From Yamagishiella unicocca (Eukaryota > Chlorophyta > Chlorophyceae > Chlamydomonadales > Volvocaceae), in NCBI GenBank assembly GCA_003116995.1, contig BDSL01000100.1, forward strand, positions 223,501 to 287,500: DNA of 64,000 nt, in the 5' to 3' direction. Within the stretch, counting starts at the first letter, position 1. Each line of letters starts with the position of its first letter. The translations under genes were made by a program, and so were the position numbers. The notes under the pieces were generated by a model. That model ran no database searches, was not told the DNA's origin, and worked only from the letters and a program-made list of their open reading frames with translations. Shown here piece by piece: positions 1-10,996 of this stretch.

Positions 1-3000
1 GATCGTCATGGTGAAGGTGTTCGTCGGGCCCTCGGTGATGGCCAGGCCGCTGACACCTGGAATCTCGATGCTTGACCATTTAGTGGTGACCGGCCTGTGG
101 GTGGCGGTGGGAGGACGCAGAGTGGGGTGTTGGGTGGGTTGTGGCAGGGTGGCCAACGGCCGTTCCAAAACGCATGGCATAATGCCTGAACATGCACTAG
201 ACAGCAAGAGTACTAGTTCTTCCCTCAACCTACATCGCTGTGCATGCAGGCAATCTGCCTACCTGGGAAATGACAATGCACTAAACAATAATATGGCCAC
301 CCTTACACCAGGACACCAGGCACGCCCTGGTGTGTATCAAGGCGGTGAGGCCCTGACAGCACACCACGAGCTTACAAGGATACCATGCGCCGCATTACAC
401 CACCCACTGCCAACAAAGCGAACTAGGCATTACGCCTCGTGGGGTTTTGGATACACCCGGTATTAGTGCACCCCCAACATCCGCAGTTGTATGAGGATAC
501 ATGCAGTTCCCCCACCCCGGTCCTGCCTTACCCGATGTTCCTATTCATTTCCAACACAATCACCAGGTCCTTGTCAGTCTGCTGCGGCTTATTGCGATCC
601 GCCGCGCTGGTCCTCCTTTCCAGCCTGCCAGTCAAGGGCTTCTGGTCCTTGGGAAGAACAGTGCTTGACGCCGTGTCGCTCAGGGGGGATGTGCCCTTGA
701 CCACCTCCTTAATCACCGTCACCGTGAACTTGTGCTTCTTGCCAGCAGTCAGCAGCTTGGAGTCCAACAACCAGATGCCGTCGGTGGTCGTGGTGTCGCC
801 CTGGTTGCTATCCTTGAAGCAGGGTTCCGGGTAGTCCTCGCGCCTGCGAGCAAGCATCACATGGATCACAGTGAATGGGGTGTGAACACCACGCGCACGC
901 TGCAGGGTGATGCTAAAGTACAGGGTAATGGAAGCCGGTGGATTAATTTGAATGGCATCCTGGAAGAAAGAGGGTGCTAAAAGAACCAGAATGCAGTGGG
1001 GCTCCAGCGGAGGGGTCCAGTGGTCACTACACCCCCCGGCCCCAGCCCACCACCATACACGTCTTCACTGACACATACAGATGCGGCCCCCCCTCACGTC
1101 ACTCACTCGCAATCCCAAGTATATCGCAGCTGTTGCTGGTCTCTGGTGGTGTCTGGGTCGAAGGAGTCAGTGGCGTTCAACACCAACATGTCGCCCATTG
1201 CCACGGCACCATTGCTGCCCTTCAGCATGGCCACAGGCCTTGTGCCAACGGCAATCATTGTGATGTCAGAGTATCCAGTTGCACCTGCCAGCGCACAGGG
1301 GGGGTAATCGAAAACTCAGTGTCACTCATATGAGTTAGACGTGATTATCGAGCTGGGGGAGAGGGGGCCCGTGGGTTTACTACTGTGCATGGGTTTGTAT
1401 GCTGGTGCTTCACCGCTCACACCCGGCTAAGGACTAGCAACCAGTGAAACCGCAAATAATGACAGCTGAGGTCCTAGACCCAGGCAGGATCTGCACCGAC
1501 AGCAAGTTCGGCAGGACGGCCTAACACACCATGTACGCTACCAGCCCCTCCCTCCGTCCCCCTGCCGACTGACTCACCGCTGGCATAGGTCCCACGGACA
1601 CGGAGTTGGACGCGCTGCCCGTGCCGAGCTAGTACGGGTGGTTCCAGGAAGAGCTTCTGATCGACAACACCCTCCTCAGGTATGCCGATCCAGTTGGTAG
1701 GGGACGTCCAAACCCAACTTAAGGAGAGGCCTGAAGATGGGCAGCGGCAGACAGGCGGAGCAGCGAGCAGCAGCATTCATAGGTTACGGTGGATGGGGAG
1801 TGACAGGATGCCAGAGCTGCACAACCCACCACCCGTCCGCGGCCCCTAAGGCCCAGGCATGGAGGAGTCGAGCAATTTTCAGGATTTGCACCCTCGTATT
1901 CGAGCATACCACATGGCGAGCTCCCCCTCGGGCCCAAAAAGCCTCCGCACCCTCCGGCCCCCCACCCCGCTTCCCTCACCTGGGCACACGTAGCCCGCTC
2001 CTGCGTTCAGCTTCACTCCCCTCTCCAGCATGAACTCCTGGACCGCCGCTCCCCTGACCTTGACGGCCGGCGCGGCGTCGCTGCCCACCTTGGCGAAGGT
2101 GATGTTCCCCACCGCGTACGTTCCCAGCCACGATGTCACCTTGGCCTGCAGACTGTAGCCCGCCAGCCGAGGCAAGTTGCCTACGTCCTCCTTGAGCAGC
2201 GATACCACCAGTTTATCGTTCATGTCTGTTTTGGCATTGGCTCTGTCCACAGCCGCCTGCAGAATCGCCCGAGCGACGGCGTCACCGGCGTCGCTCAGGA
2301 CCGACCACTCCACGCCGTCCCAGGTGCTACGGGCGGACAGGTCCACAGAGAGCATTGCGTCGAAAGAAGGCGGGATACCGCCCGTGGGGCCTACGAACTC
2401 TGTGCCCACGCAAGTCGGCTTGACGGCGGCGGGACCCGACACCACGGCGAGTGGCACGGTGCAGTTGGTGCAGTTCAAGACCTGAAAGGCGAGCCAAATG
2501 GGACGGAGGCGGGGTGCGGGTATTAGGTATGTTAGGCATCGCGGGTGCGTCCTAACCCCCCCCCCCGGCCCATTTTTACACCCACAGTAAGTTAACACAC
2601 GCAGGGATCAGTCCTGTAATGGGTTGAGCACCAAACAGAGCCCGGCAAATTAACGCATGCACAATAATCGGCGAATTCAAATACAGCCCACTCCAAAACT
2701 CACGTCAAAGCTTCCTTCAAAGGACGCTGTCGGATCCACCTGGGCCACCAATTCGGAACCCGATTTGAACGTCAGCTGTTCGCCCGTCGCCTGCAGTCGG
2801 AGGGGCGGTTGCGGGGGTAGGTGCAGGGGTGGGGGTGGAGGCGCAACAACAGAGCGCAGTAAGGGAATGGTATTCATGCCGTTTCGCAGGGATACGTGGG
2901 AAGGAGGAGTAATCCGTGTTGCAGCGGTAAGAAGCACCCATACCCACCCACCCGCGCCGCCCGGGGGATGGCTGGAGGCACCCTCTATCCTTTTGCCGGT

Positions 3001-6000
3001 TCCCCCCCTTCCCGCTTCCCCCACCCGTCTCCCAATTCGTACCCTGATCTTCGCGCCCGGCGGCAGCCTGACCGTGACGGTGTCGTCCGAGGTGCTGCAC
3101 TGCGCCGCTTCAGAGCCGCCCAGCAGGTCGGACGAGGCGGAGTCCAGGACGCGGCCGCAAGGCACAGACACCAGCTGCCCCGCAAAGGCGTTGAGGGAGG
3201 CGGTGATTCTCTTGCCGTCGTTGGAGATCCGGGAGCGGAAGGCGCGAAGGTTCTTGGGCCGGCACTTGGCGGCGCACTGCTCCGTAGCCAGCGCCTGGAG
3301 CGTCGTGTCGCACCTCCAGTTCTGGCAGCCCGGCAGGTTCACGCAAACCTCGTCGTCCTTGCACGTCTCCCCCTCCGCGGTGGAGCCAACCACGCAGGAG
3401 GTGGTTCCCGCGTTCAGGCGCCTGACCTGCCGTGCCGTCGACTTGAGGTCGCAGAAGAACGTGCACTCACCCAAGTTGTAGCACGAGTCGCGCCCGTTGC
3501 TGCACGAGCAGACCTTGGCCGGCTCGCCCTCGCCCATGAAACATACCTGGCCGAACTCCTTGCAGTCCGGCTTGACGCGGCAGCTGGTCTCCGTCGGGGT
3601 GACGCTGGGCAACGGGGTGTCGCGGCCGCCCGCCACACCCTCCGCCGCGCACAGGTCAAGGGTCCCTACCAGCACGCCGCCGTTAAGGCTGGGCACAGTC
3701 AGGCTCTGGCAGCCCATGGCGACGTTGCACTGGTTCAGCGAGGAGCACATCATGCCGGCACGAGAAGCAATGTTGGAGGTGCCGGCGTTGATCGAGACAG
3801 CGACCAGGTTGCACAGCCCTTGCGGCAGGAGCAGGTCGACCTTGCAAAGCTCCAGGAAGGCCTTGGCCGTGTCTTCAGAATCCACGTCGGGGCTTGGCTT
3901 CGTGAGGGCGACGTCCACAATGCCCCTCAGGACCTCCATGCAGTACTGGCAGTCGTTGCAGGGCGTCGAAGGAGGACGGATGATGGGAGACCGAGGGGCC
4001 GGGGGGAACGGCGGGCTACGGGCCAGAGGGGGGCTACGGGCCGGAGGGGGGGCAGGGGCCGGAGGGGGGGGTAGAAGGGGTGGCCGTACTGCGGCGGCGC
4101 GAAGTACGGCGGTGGGGCCCCGGGCGGTGATGGTGGGCGGGGTGGCGACGGCGGCGGGGCTGGGGGAGAAGGTGGAGGGGATGGTGGTAGGGGCGGGCGC
4201 GGCGGGCGTGGAGGGGGTGAAGGGCTTGGTGGGGGGCGGGACTTCGGGGGGTCAGTTCCCAGCGGTGGCTGGCGGATAGGAGGCGATGCCACGGGGTAGG
4301 AGTAAGGCGGCCTTGGCGAGGGGGGCGTGGCAAATGGGGGAGCCGGTGCAGGCGGAGGGGTACGAGGCTGACCGTACGTCGGTGAGGGGGGGGGCGGTAA
4401 CACGTCCATGTGGTGCGGGGGAGGCCGAGGTGGGGGCGACAAGGATGCCCGGGGCGGCGGCGAGGACGTCGAGGGAGCCAGGGGGGGAGAGGGAGCCAGG
4501 GGGGCCGGGGGGGGCGGCTGCACTGGAATGTTGGGGTAGACGGGAGACGGGGGCGAGGGAGGGAACGGAGGAGGTGGAGGAGACGCTATGGGCATAACAG
4601 CCGGAGGAGGAGACGGCGGCTGCGGCGGCGACGGCGGCGGCGACGGCGGCGATGGCGGCTGCGGCGGCGGCGCCGGCGGCTTCGGCGGCGATGGGGGCCT
4701 CGGCGGCGGCGGCGGCGGCGACGGCGGCGACGGCGGCGGCGACGGCGGCAACGGCGGCGATGGCGGCGGCGCCGGCGGAGACGGCGGCGACGGCGGCTGC
4801 GGCGGCGGTGAGGGCGGCTGCGGTGGTGGGGGGAGAGGGAAGGTTGGTGGCGGCGGTGTTTCCCCTGGGTAGCTGCCGGGAGATGGTGGCGGCGGCGCCT
4901 GGGGCATTACTGCCGGGGGCGGTGGTGTCATGGGCGGTGATTCCATGGGCGGCGGCGCCAGGGGCATGATTGCCGGGGGCGGTGGCACCAGGGGCGGTGG
5001 CGCAAGGGGATGGTACATGGGAGGCAACGCCGGCTGCATCGATGGTGGAGGATTGGGTGGCCGGGGGGACGGGGGAGGTGGCGGTGGAGATGCTACCGGG
5101 TGGCCACCGTAGCCTGCATGCAATTAGTATCGGGGGGGATAGGGGGACAGTTCAGTGATTATTGCGAAGGATGGACCCACGTAGCTTGTAGCTCGGGCGA
5201 AAGTGCACGTCAGTCCATCTACCGTCCAGGTTGGCAATCAGCAAAATAGTACTACACTCACGCGGGTGCATGGGTATCGACTGCAGAAGACATCCATCAC
5301 CCATCACGTTTTCGATAATTCGCTGAAAAATGTTATTCCAATTTGTTAAGGGATGCCGCGTAAAGAGATACAGCGTAGCTGAGGGAAAAGCGAAATCGAA
5401 TATTCAGGCGGCAACGCACGAGGCCGTCTCAAATGCGTTCTTGGCCTGCAGCGTCAAGATCATGGAATGTGGAAGGATCCGCATCCGGGTGAACTCGTAA
5501 TTTCCATTCGGCTTGCATGTCGCAAACGCGCCCGGAAGCGCGCGCAGGCCTTATCGCCCGCAAGAAATCCCCTGCTAGAAATTACGGTGCCTTGCGCAAT
5601 CCCAGCCGAAAGAAACGGCCGTGCTTATGGAATAGTATGGGAGCGAAACCATGACAACCATGACCATCTGGCGATGTTTTGGGGCGAATTAAGGGTTCGA
5701 TGAGAATATCACCTAAGACCTCGAAATAACGGCATCTTGCGACACAGACGATCAGAGTCGTTAGTGCGTCATAAATCCGTGCCACTGCCGCAGGTTTGCA
5801 AGCGTTTTTTGTAGCCTGCTGACCAACCCTTACGAACAGTGCGCAGTTGGGGTCCCCGAAACCCAAGCGCGTCGCCAGCACCAAGACGCCTAAATCGTCG
5901 CACGTGCAGTTTGGGAAACAGAAATAGACTGCTTGCGCAGACATCAGGAGGGCATAGTTGTCCGCCAGCTGGCCCGTCAGACGCACCCGAAGCGCCAACA

Positions 6001-6276
6001 CTGTGGCGTTAACTTATGTATGTGCACACATCTTTATATCATTTTCCGCTTCATGCACTGCGTAGTCTCACTGGTGAAACCCTGTGCCGGCCTCGAGGAC
6101 TTAAGATTCGTGCGACGCCAGCCACAAAGCCTACCAGGTACCCTGTGCTGGGTTTGACAAGACCTACCTGGAGGAGGTTGATTCGCGGCGGCATGTTTAA
6201 GAGATGCCACTATGCACAATGCGGCAAGAACCAGCGCCAGCGGACCGCGCGTTTTCCCCGGCGCCATTTTGCACAT
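1..6276 (-). CDS. Gene A: secreted polyproline / Cys-rich / REJ-PKD protein, 3' end cut by the window
   Basis: Reconstructed exons in transcript order: 6276-6168, 5113-3043, 2790-2704, 2481-1980, 1730-1578, 1284-1107, 843-532, 94-1 (continues outside). All junctions are GT-AG with matching phases (1,0,0,1,1,2,2), for example CAG|GTAGGT after exon 1. Exon 1 encodes a signal peptide (GPLALVLAALCIVASL core; ATG at 6276 or 6267). Exon 2 encodes a Pro/Ser shaft of ~380 residues and then a Cys-rich domain starting CNDCQYC. Exons 4-6 resemble REJ/PKD modules (SFDPD then YTWDC in exon 6), and exons 7-8 match the same exons of gene B. The frame shifts at an 8-C run (4064-4071) between shaft and Cys-rich domain, so this copy is either broken or miscalled there. 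Function is inferred: an extracellular matrix or cell-surface protein. The C-terminus, including any membrane anchor, lies beyond the window. Confidence 0.8.
3964..5113 (-). repeat. Gene A polyproline (extensin-like) shaft
   Basis: The minus strand reads SPPPP/PPSPP/PAPPP blocks of roughly 380 codons, with a GGC/GCC-type triplet repeat most regular at 4610-4830. In volvocine cell-wall and agglutinin proteins such PPSP stretches are hydroxylated and glycosylated into stiff rods. It is about one third the length of the equivalent segment in gene B. Confidence 0.8.
6168..6276 (-). CDS. Gene A exon 1 (signal peptide)
   Basis: This 109-nt exon gives a basic N-terminus (MCKMAPGKTR), a hydrophobic core and an AAA cleavage-like site followed by NQPPP. 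It ends CCTCCTCCAG|GTAGGTCTTG, a near-consensus donor. Joining it at phase 1 to the acceptor at 5114 (aattgcatgcag) recreates a Gly codon and keeps the polyproline frame open. The same acceptor word, ctaattgc[ag][tc]gcag, precedes exon 2 of genes B and C. Confidence 0.75.
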
Positions 6277-8189
6277 TATCTTGTTGTTTAGACGTAGTAC
6301 ATCCTGTCAAATATCGCAGTAAAACGTCAGCATTCGAGTAGAATGTCGGCATCCTTTGTCAAGTGCGAGGTCACACCATGTTACGGCGCCTACCTCGTAA
6401 GAAGCCAGATTTCTTGTCAGTAGAATAAGTCCTGACAAGAACTCAAGCTTCCAGGCCGGTAAGCTCTGGCTCGTCGTCACAGCTGAAGTAGGTCCTTGTA
6501 AACTGCGAATGTCTGGCCTACCTTAGCTGGCGCCAACAGCGAGACCTTCTGCAGGTGTCTGTATACGACTACCTGAAGGACTTATAGATGTATGCAGTTG
6601 GTTAACCTATAACAGCAGCTGACCCCAAGGGCGCTTAGATTGTTGAGATGTAAGTGAAAAAGTCTCAGAGGAGTGCGCACAAGAACTTCCGGGGCTCGAG
6701 CAGAACGTCAATACGGTGTCGGAAGTATCAAGTGCACAGTTCGGAACTTCAAGCACGCGGGACAATAGGTACCACTTCCTTCGTACGGCAATTTTCAATG
6801 AGGCAAACATCGAAGGATGCCATTGAAGTCAGTCAGTAATATTTTTTAATATTGTTATCTGCCTGTTATGCACCAACTAGGAATAATAAGGTGCGTGCAT
6901 AGAGGAGCAAGAGTGTGTGCGCCTGCTCGATGGTTGTCGGGTTGAAGCACTAAGGAAGTCGACTCCTGTCGCGTCACTATCTCGCGCAGACCACCTTATT
7001 ATCTCAAGGCAAGTACAAATTTTTTTTCCTGCACTTCAGATTTCCTCGAATCGCTAAGAGCGTCCGAAGCCGGAAACCCCAGAGACTATACGATTCCGCC
7101 GCCGAATGAGAATTTCACAAAAGCCATCAATATAATTAATTATCTCCATGCCTGCATGCCTTTGCATTCTTCGTTTAACTTCTCCGAAACTGTTTGATTG
7201 GAGCTGCTCGCTATGGACATTTGCAGGCGCACCGTCTTCACGATTACAAGGAATCCTGATAGATGGTAATAAGATTCTACAGTGACCCCTGAGTTGTTCA
7301 TAGCCTTTGGCGTATACGCAATATGCTCGCGTAGGGCGGCCCGGCGGCGCACAAATCGGTGCACGACTGCCGAGCAGGATGTGTCGGCAGGGTCTTTGGC
7401 TTGGTAGGGTGCCATTGATACTTCCCTCTTTGGGTATTCATTTTCCTGTCGCATATTGGGTAACCGAATGAAGCTTTTGATGAAACCCACGTCCCGCCCT
7501 TAGCGCACAAAAACGCTCGCCCACGTCCGCGTACAACCGGCCCAATCCAACCCGTCGGTGCGTGCGATCGGACCAACAGACACGTGCCCGTTCCATTTTC
7601 GCCCCCTGACCGGCAGTGGCGTACCCACCACTCGCTCTGCCGGCTGTCCAGGCCATGTGGTTATATTTCCCTGCCCTGCTTACTTGCGTACTAGTACCTA
7701 AACCCTGCCGCGCGGCGAGGCTCGCCGCTGCTCTGTTTACATGCACTCCACCCATGTGCACTCCAGTCTATCCCATCCCTGTGACGATACGCTCCAGTCC
7801 CGTTTGTGATGGGCCTTGGGCTGCTGACATGTTTTTAGGCGGCAGGCATCTCGTCACAGGTGAGTGCCTACCCCAGGAAGTAGAACTTCACATGCTGATA
7901 GTCAAGCGTAAGGCTTGCAAATATACAAGTACATAATTATGCTGCTACATGGGTGCGCCGTTGCACACAGGGGAAGGTACTTAATGGCCCCCCTAAAAGA
8001 AGTACATCAAGTGCAGCCCAAGCAGCCCCCCAGCCTCAGCCAGAGAAGCCAGCAAAGCGCCTCAATAAGCAGGGCAGAAAAGCCCCATCTGAGACCCCAA
8101 AGATCCTCACCCAGAATGGGCCACCACCCAGCCCGAAGGGACGTAGGGAAAAAGGTAGGAAGCTCCTGCAGGTGCATCGGCCAGCAGGG
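6277..8189. other. Intergenic: no supported gene
   Basis: Between the 5' end of gene A and LINE debris. Reading frames here are short and show no family resemblance. A 9-bp inverted pair (AATAAGGTG near 6886, CACCTTATT near 6991) sits in an AT-rich stretch and could be a decayed MITE, but the evidence is thin. Confidence 0.5.
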
Positions 8190-8949
8190 ACCTAATAATC
8201 AGACCCCTAATCAGGACCGGGGGCCAGGCCAACACACACAAGCTGAACCCGAACAATGTGCAGCAAGGGGTAGTGAGGACCAACCCCGCCCCAACCCTTG
8301 TTCTGGAGCCCCAGCGCCGCGAAGCCCTGCACTAGCAGCAAAACCCCATCGCCCTACGCCGAACCGCACGGTCTCGAAAAATGACACCATTATCCGATTG
8401 TGTTGCCGAGGCGTGCTGCTGTCTCTCCTTCGGGGGTCTGCTTGGGATGCATGTGGCCATGTGCAGGGGAGCCATCAGCGCAACCTCCCCCTGTGTATTG
8501 GTGCTTGCTGTTTCCTCTAGGCTCTCGGTTGTGAGGCTCTGGGTGGTTTGCCTTTAGGAACCGTCGGTTTTCCTTGCTTTCCTTGTCTCTTTCAGTGTCA
8601 GGCGATGCGCCCGATGGCTCTAGCTTTTAGGGTCTGGAGCCCACTGTAACAATTACAACAACCAGGGGAGACACCCTCCAACGCCCTCAATGCGGCTGCC
8701 ATGTACTGCCGCCCAGCCTCCATCCTGCTGACGGCCGTGAGCACCGCTTCGCACTGCTGCCCCCCCTGGAGGGGCCAACAACCCCCCTGGAGGGGCCAAC
8801 ACCGGCCACATTTGACCCCGGGACACACCAACGCTTACCTGCACGGGCAAATGGTCGACGACGGCTCTGGCCTCCGGACAGGCCCAGAAATGATGGCGAG
8901 CGAGGGGAGAACCCGCCTGACACCGCACCAGGAAACTCGCCACAAACAC
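8190..8949 (-). pseudogene. L1-type LINE C-terminal remnant, interrupted
   Basis: Minus-strand pieces align by eye with the C-terminus of the LINE at 23-27 kb. The zinc-knuckle-like segment CQAGSPLARHHFWACP lies near 8945-8870. RMEAGRQYMAAALRALEG follows down to ~8667, and FAALGLQNKGWGGVGPHYPL lies at about 8340-8270. The second and third pieces are separated by a plus-oriented repeat at 8499-8665, so a younger insertion sits inside an older LINE copy. Stops and frame changes make it non-functional. Confidence 0.65.
8499..8665 (+). mobile_element. 5'-truncated LINE tail, copy 1
   Basis: About 165 bp sharing long identical blocks with 9903-10070: gctctcggtt, gggtggtttgccttt, tctctttcagtgtcaggcg and agcccactgtaac. 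It ends with CACTGTAAC followed by a short simple repeat (aattacaacaacc). TGTAA is the usual volvocine poly(A) signal, which fits a LINE 3' end. A similar stretch in reverse sits at 23112-23235. Confidence 0.6.
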
Positions 8950-8959
8950 CTTATTTGTA

Positions 8960-9050
8960 TTCAGCTGCTTACATAGGTATACCTTACATAGGGGTACGTC
9001 AGCTAGCTGTACCTTATATAGGTGTACAGTTACATCCTTGTGTAGTTGTT
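8960..9050. repeat. Short imperfect tandem repeat (cttacataggtgtac-like)
   Basis: Three to four diverged copies of an ~18-20 bp unit containing CTTA(C/T)ATAGG and GTAC. No coding potential is visible. Confidence 0.5.
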
Positions 9051-9902
9051 GTGCCTGTACGTATCTATGCCCATTGCGCCTACTTGTAAGGGAGCAGACT
9101 AGTGGCTCGGGCCCGCCTAACGTGGACCTGGCGGTCAGTTGGAATGCTCTTTTTCAGTTTCCCGCCCGCTAATCGTCAGAGAATGGATGAAAACGGTTGG
9201 AGCGGCGATGGCGCGTTGCTGAACTCGCTCGAGAGGACTCAAGCGACGGATGCAGGTGCATGTATAAGTGGCTAACTATCCCCGACTGCTCTGCCCACGC
9301 GTTCGACGTGTGTGGTAAAGCTATTGGTGATCCGTGACGCGGGTTGACAGTCCGGTGAACAGCCTAGGCCCAGGAAATAAATGACGAGGGGGTTGTTGTT
9401 GGAACGGTTACAGAGGGGGTGTTGATGGGTGGCTTTAGGTGAGCTCCCACTGTGTAGCTGATATTGTCGGTCCCGCCCTGTCCCGCGCGCCGACGCGTAT
9501 CACAGGGCTGATCGCTGTTAGCAGCAAATAGCAGCCGCTATTGTGCATGCCCGGAAGTCCATAAAAACTTTGCGCCAATCGCCTCGGTACGACAGGTTAC
9601 GACAGCGCTGCTTCCAGTGCATCCAGTCCCCCCCGCCGACGCATCATCACCGAACCGTAGCGATACTTTTCCTTTCATCGGGAGCATCGATTCTGCCACC
9701 GTCGCGCAAGTCGGAACAACTCATTTGGGCTTGCTCGAACCTGGCAACCGTCCCATACCGTCCTAGGCCCTCCCAAGCCGGGGCTCGCACACCAGCTTTG
9801 TTATATTGCCCTATGGGTGCTCGTTGCACTTGGGTGGATGCGAAGCGCAGGCCATCAAGTAACACCGTGTGGTATTAATAACTGTTACAGTGGGCCCCGG
9901 CA
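9051..9902. other. Intergenic: no supported gene
   Basis: Only short frames without recognisable motifs. No convincing tandem structure was seen. Confidence 0.45.
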
Positions 9903-10070
9903 GTGATGCTTGCTGTCTCCTCCGGGCTCTCGGTTATGAGGCGTCTGGGTGGTTTGCCTTTCGGAGCCGTCGGTTTTGCTTGCTTTCCTTATCTCTTTCA
10001 GTGTCAGGCGATGCGCCGGATGTATTGTCGTACCTTTTTAGGTCTAGAGCCCACTGTAACGATAACTACC
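9903..10070 (+). mobile_element. 5'-truncated LINE tail, copy 2
   Basis: Second plus-oriented copy of the 8499-8665 repeat, ending at CACTGTAACG. The two copies align over their whole length with scattered substitutions and small indels, as expected for separate old insertions of one family. Confidence 0.6.
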
Positions 10071-10996
10071 GGGCCAATGCCGGTATGACAGTTGTATGAC
10101 CCTCGCTCAGTTGCCCACCTCGGCCCTTCGCACACACGCAAGGGCCAGGCACGCTAGGAGACGCAGCTTATGGCCGGAAGCTGGGAGCCTGGCCCTGGGA
10201 CGTTTGGGTTAAATGACTTTGCTAAACATACTCAACTCTGCATCTCCAAACCCTGGTTAACCGTTTTAACCGTTTGTAACCGCATTAGGCTAGTGCTGGA
10301 AGTCACCAAGGGCGGCGGTGGCGATGTTCCTGGCCCGAGTAGTATCGCAGAAGGTTACGCCAAGTACGTCGTTTTGGGCTCGCTACTGCACTGTAATCCC
10401 CCTGCTGTGCCCCAGCCTCGCAGGGCCTTCGTTATTGCCCGAGACACCCGGGACCCGTGAGCCTCCAACCATTTCCGACCTATCCTGTGTGGAGTGCCGC
10501 AGTTCTTAGCCTGGTCCAACGTAATGATTGATCGCATCTTGCTAATTATGCCCGTCATCGAATTGCCGGCCCTACCTCCTGAGTCGGGTTGGAGGGTTGC
10601 AAAGAAGCCAAGTCGGCTTTGTTTGTGCTGATACCCAAAGCATACTTCGTTTAGCCAGTTTCCAGAAAGGCACTGGGTGGTGGGCTCAATCCTTCGGAAA
10701 CCCGCTCACACGCCAGGCCGTACTACGACTGTCGCGTCATTGGCACACCTTGAGGACATGCACCCAAACTATCATAAAGTACAGTGGTTTGGGCCATCTT
10801 AGATTACCAACAATTGATTGCAACTGCTTTACTTTAGGAGCACCCACATCACAAGCTGTATTTTGAGGAGGAGACATACGAAACCGCCCCGAGGCTATAA
10901 GGGTTGAATTTAATTTAATTTATCTTGAGGTTCTGTGACTTTGTTCACAACGCAAGCAAGCAACGAATAGCTGAGCTGCGAGCAGTCGGGAAGGAC
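10071..10996. other. Intergenic, presumed promoter side of the UBX gene
   Basis: No gene recognised. An AT-rich run (ttgaatttaatttaatttatc, 10904-10924) lies about 75-95 bp before the start codon of the UBX gene and is the only core-promoter-like feature visible. Confidence 0.35.

Noticed and set aside
2896..4074. Plus-strand frame of 392 codons over the gene A Cys-rich region
   Set aside because: The minus strand encodes a domain conserved in gene B, while the plus frame has Arg/Ala-rich shadow composition.
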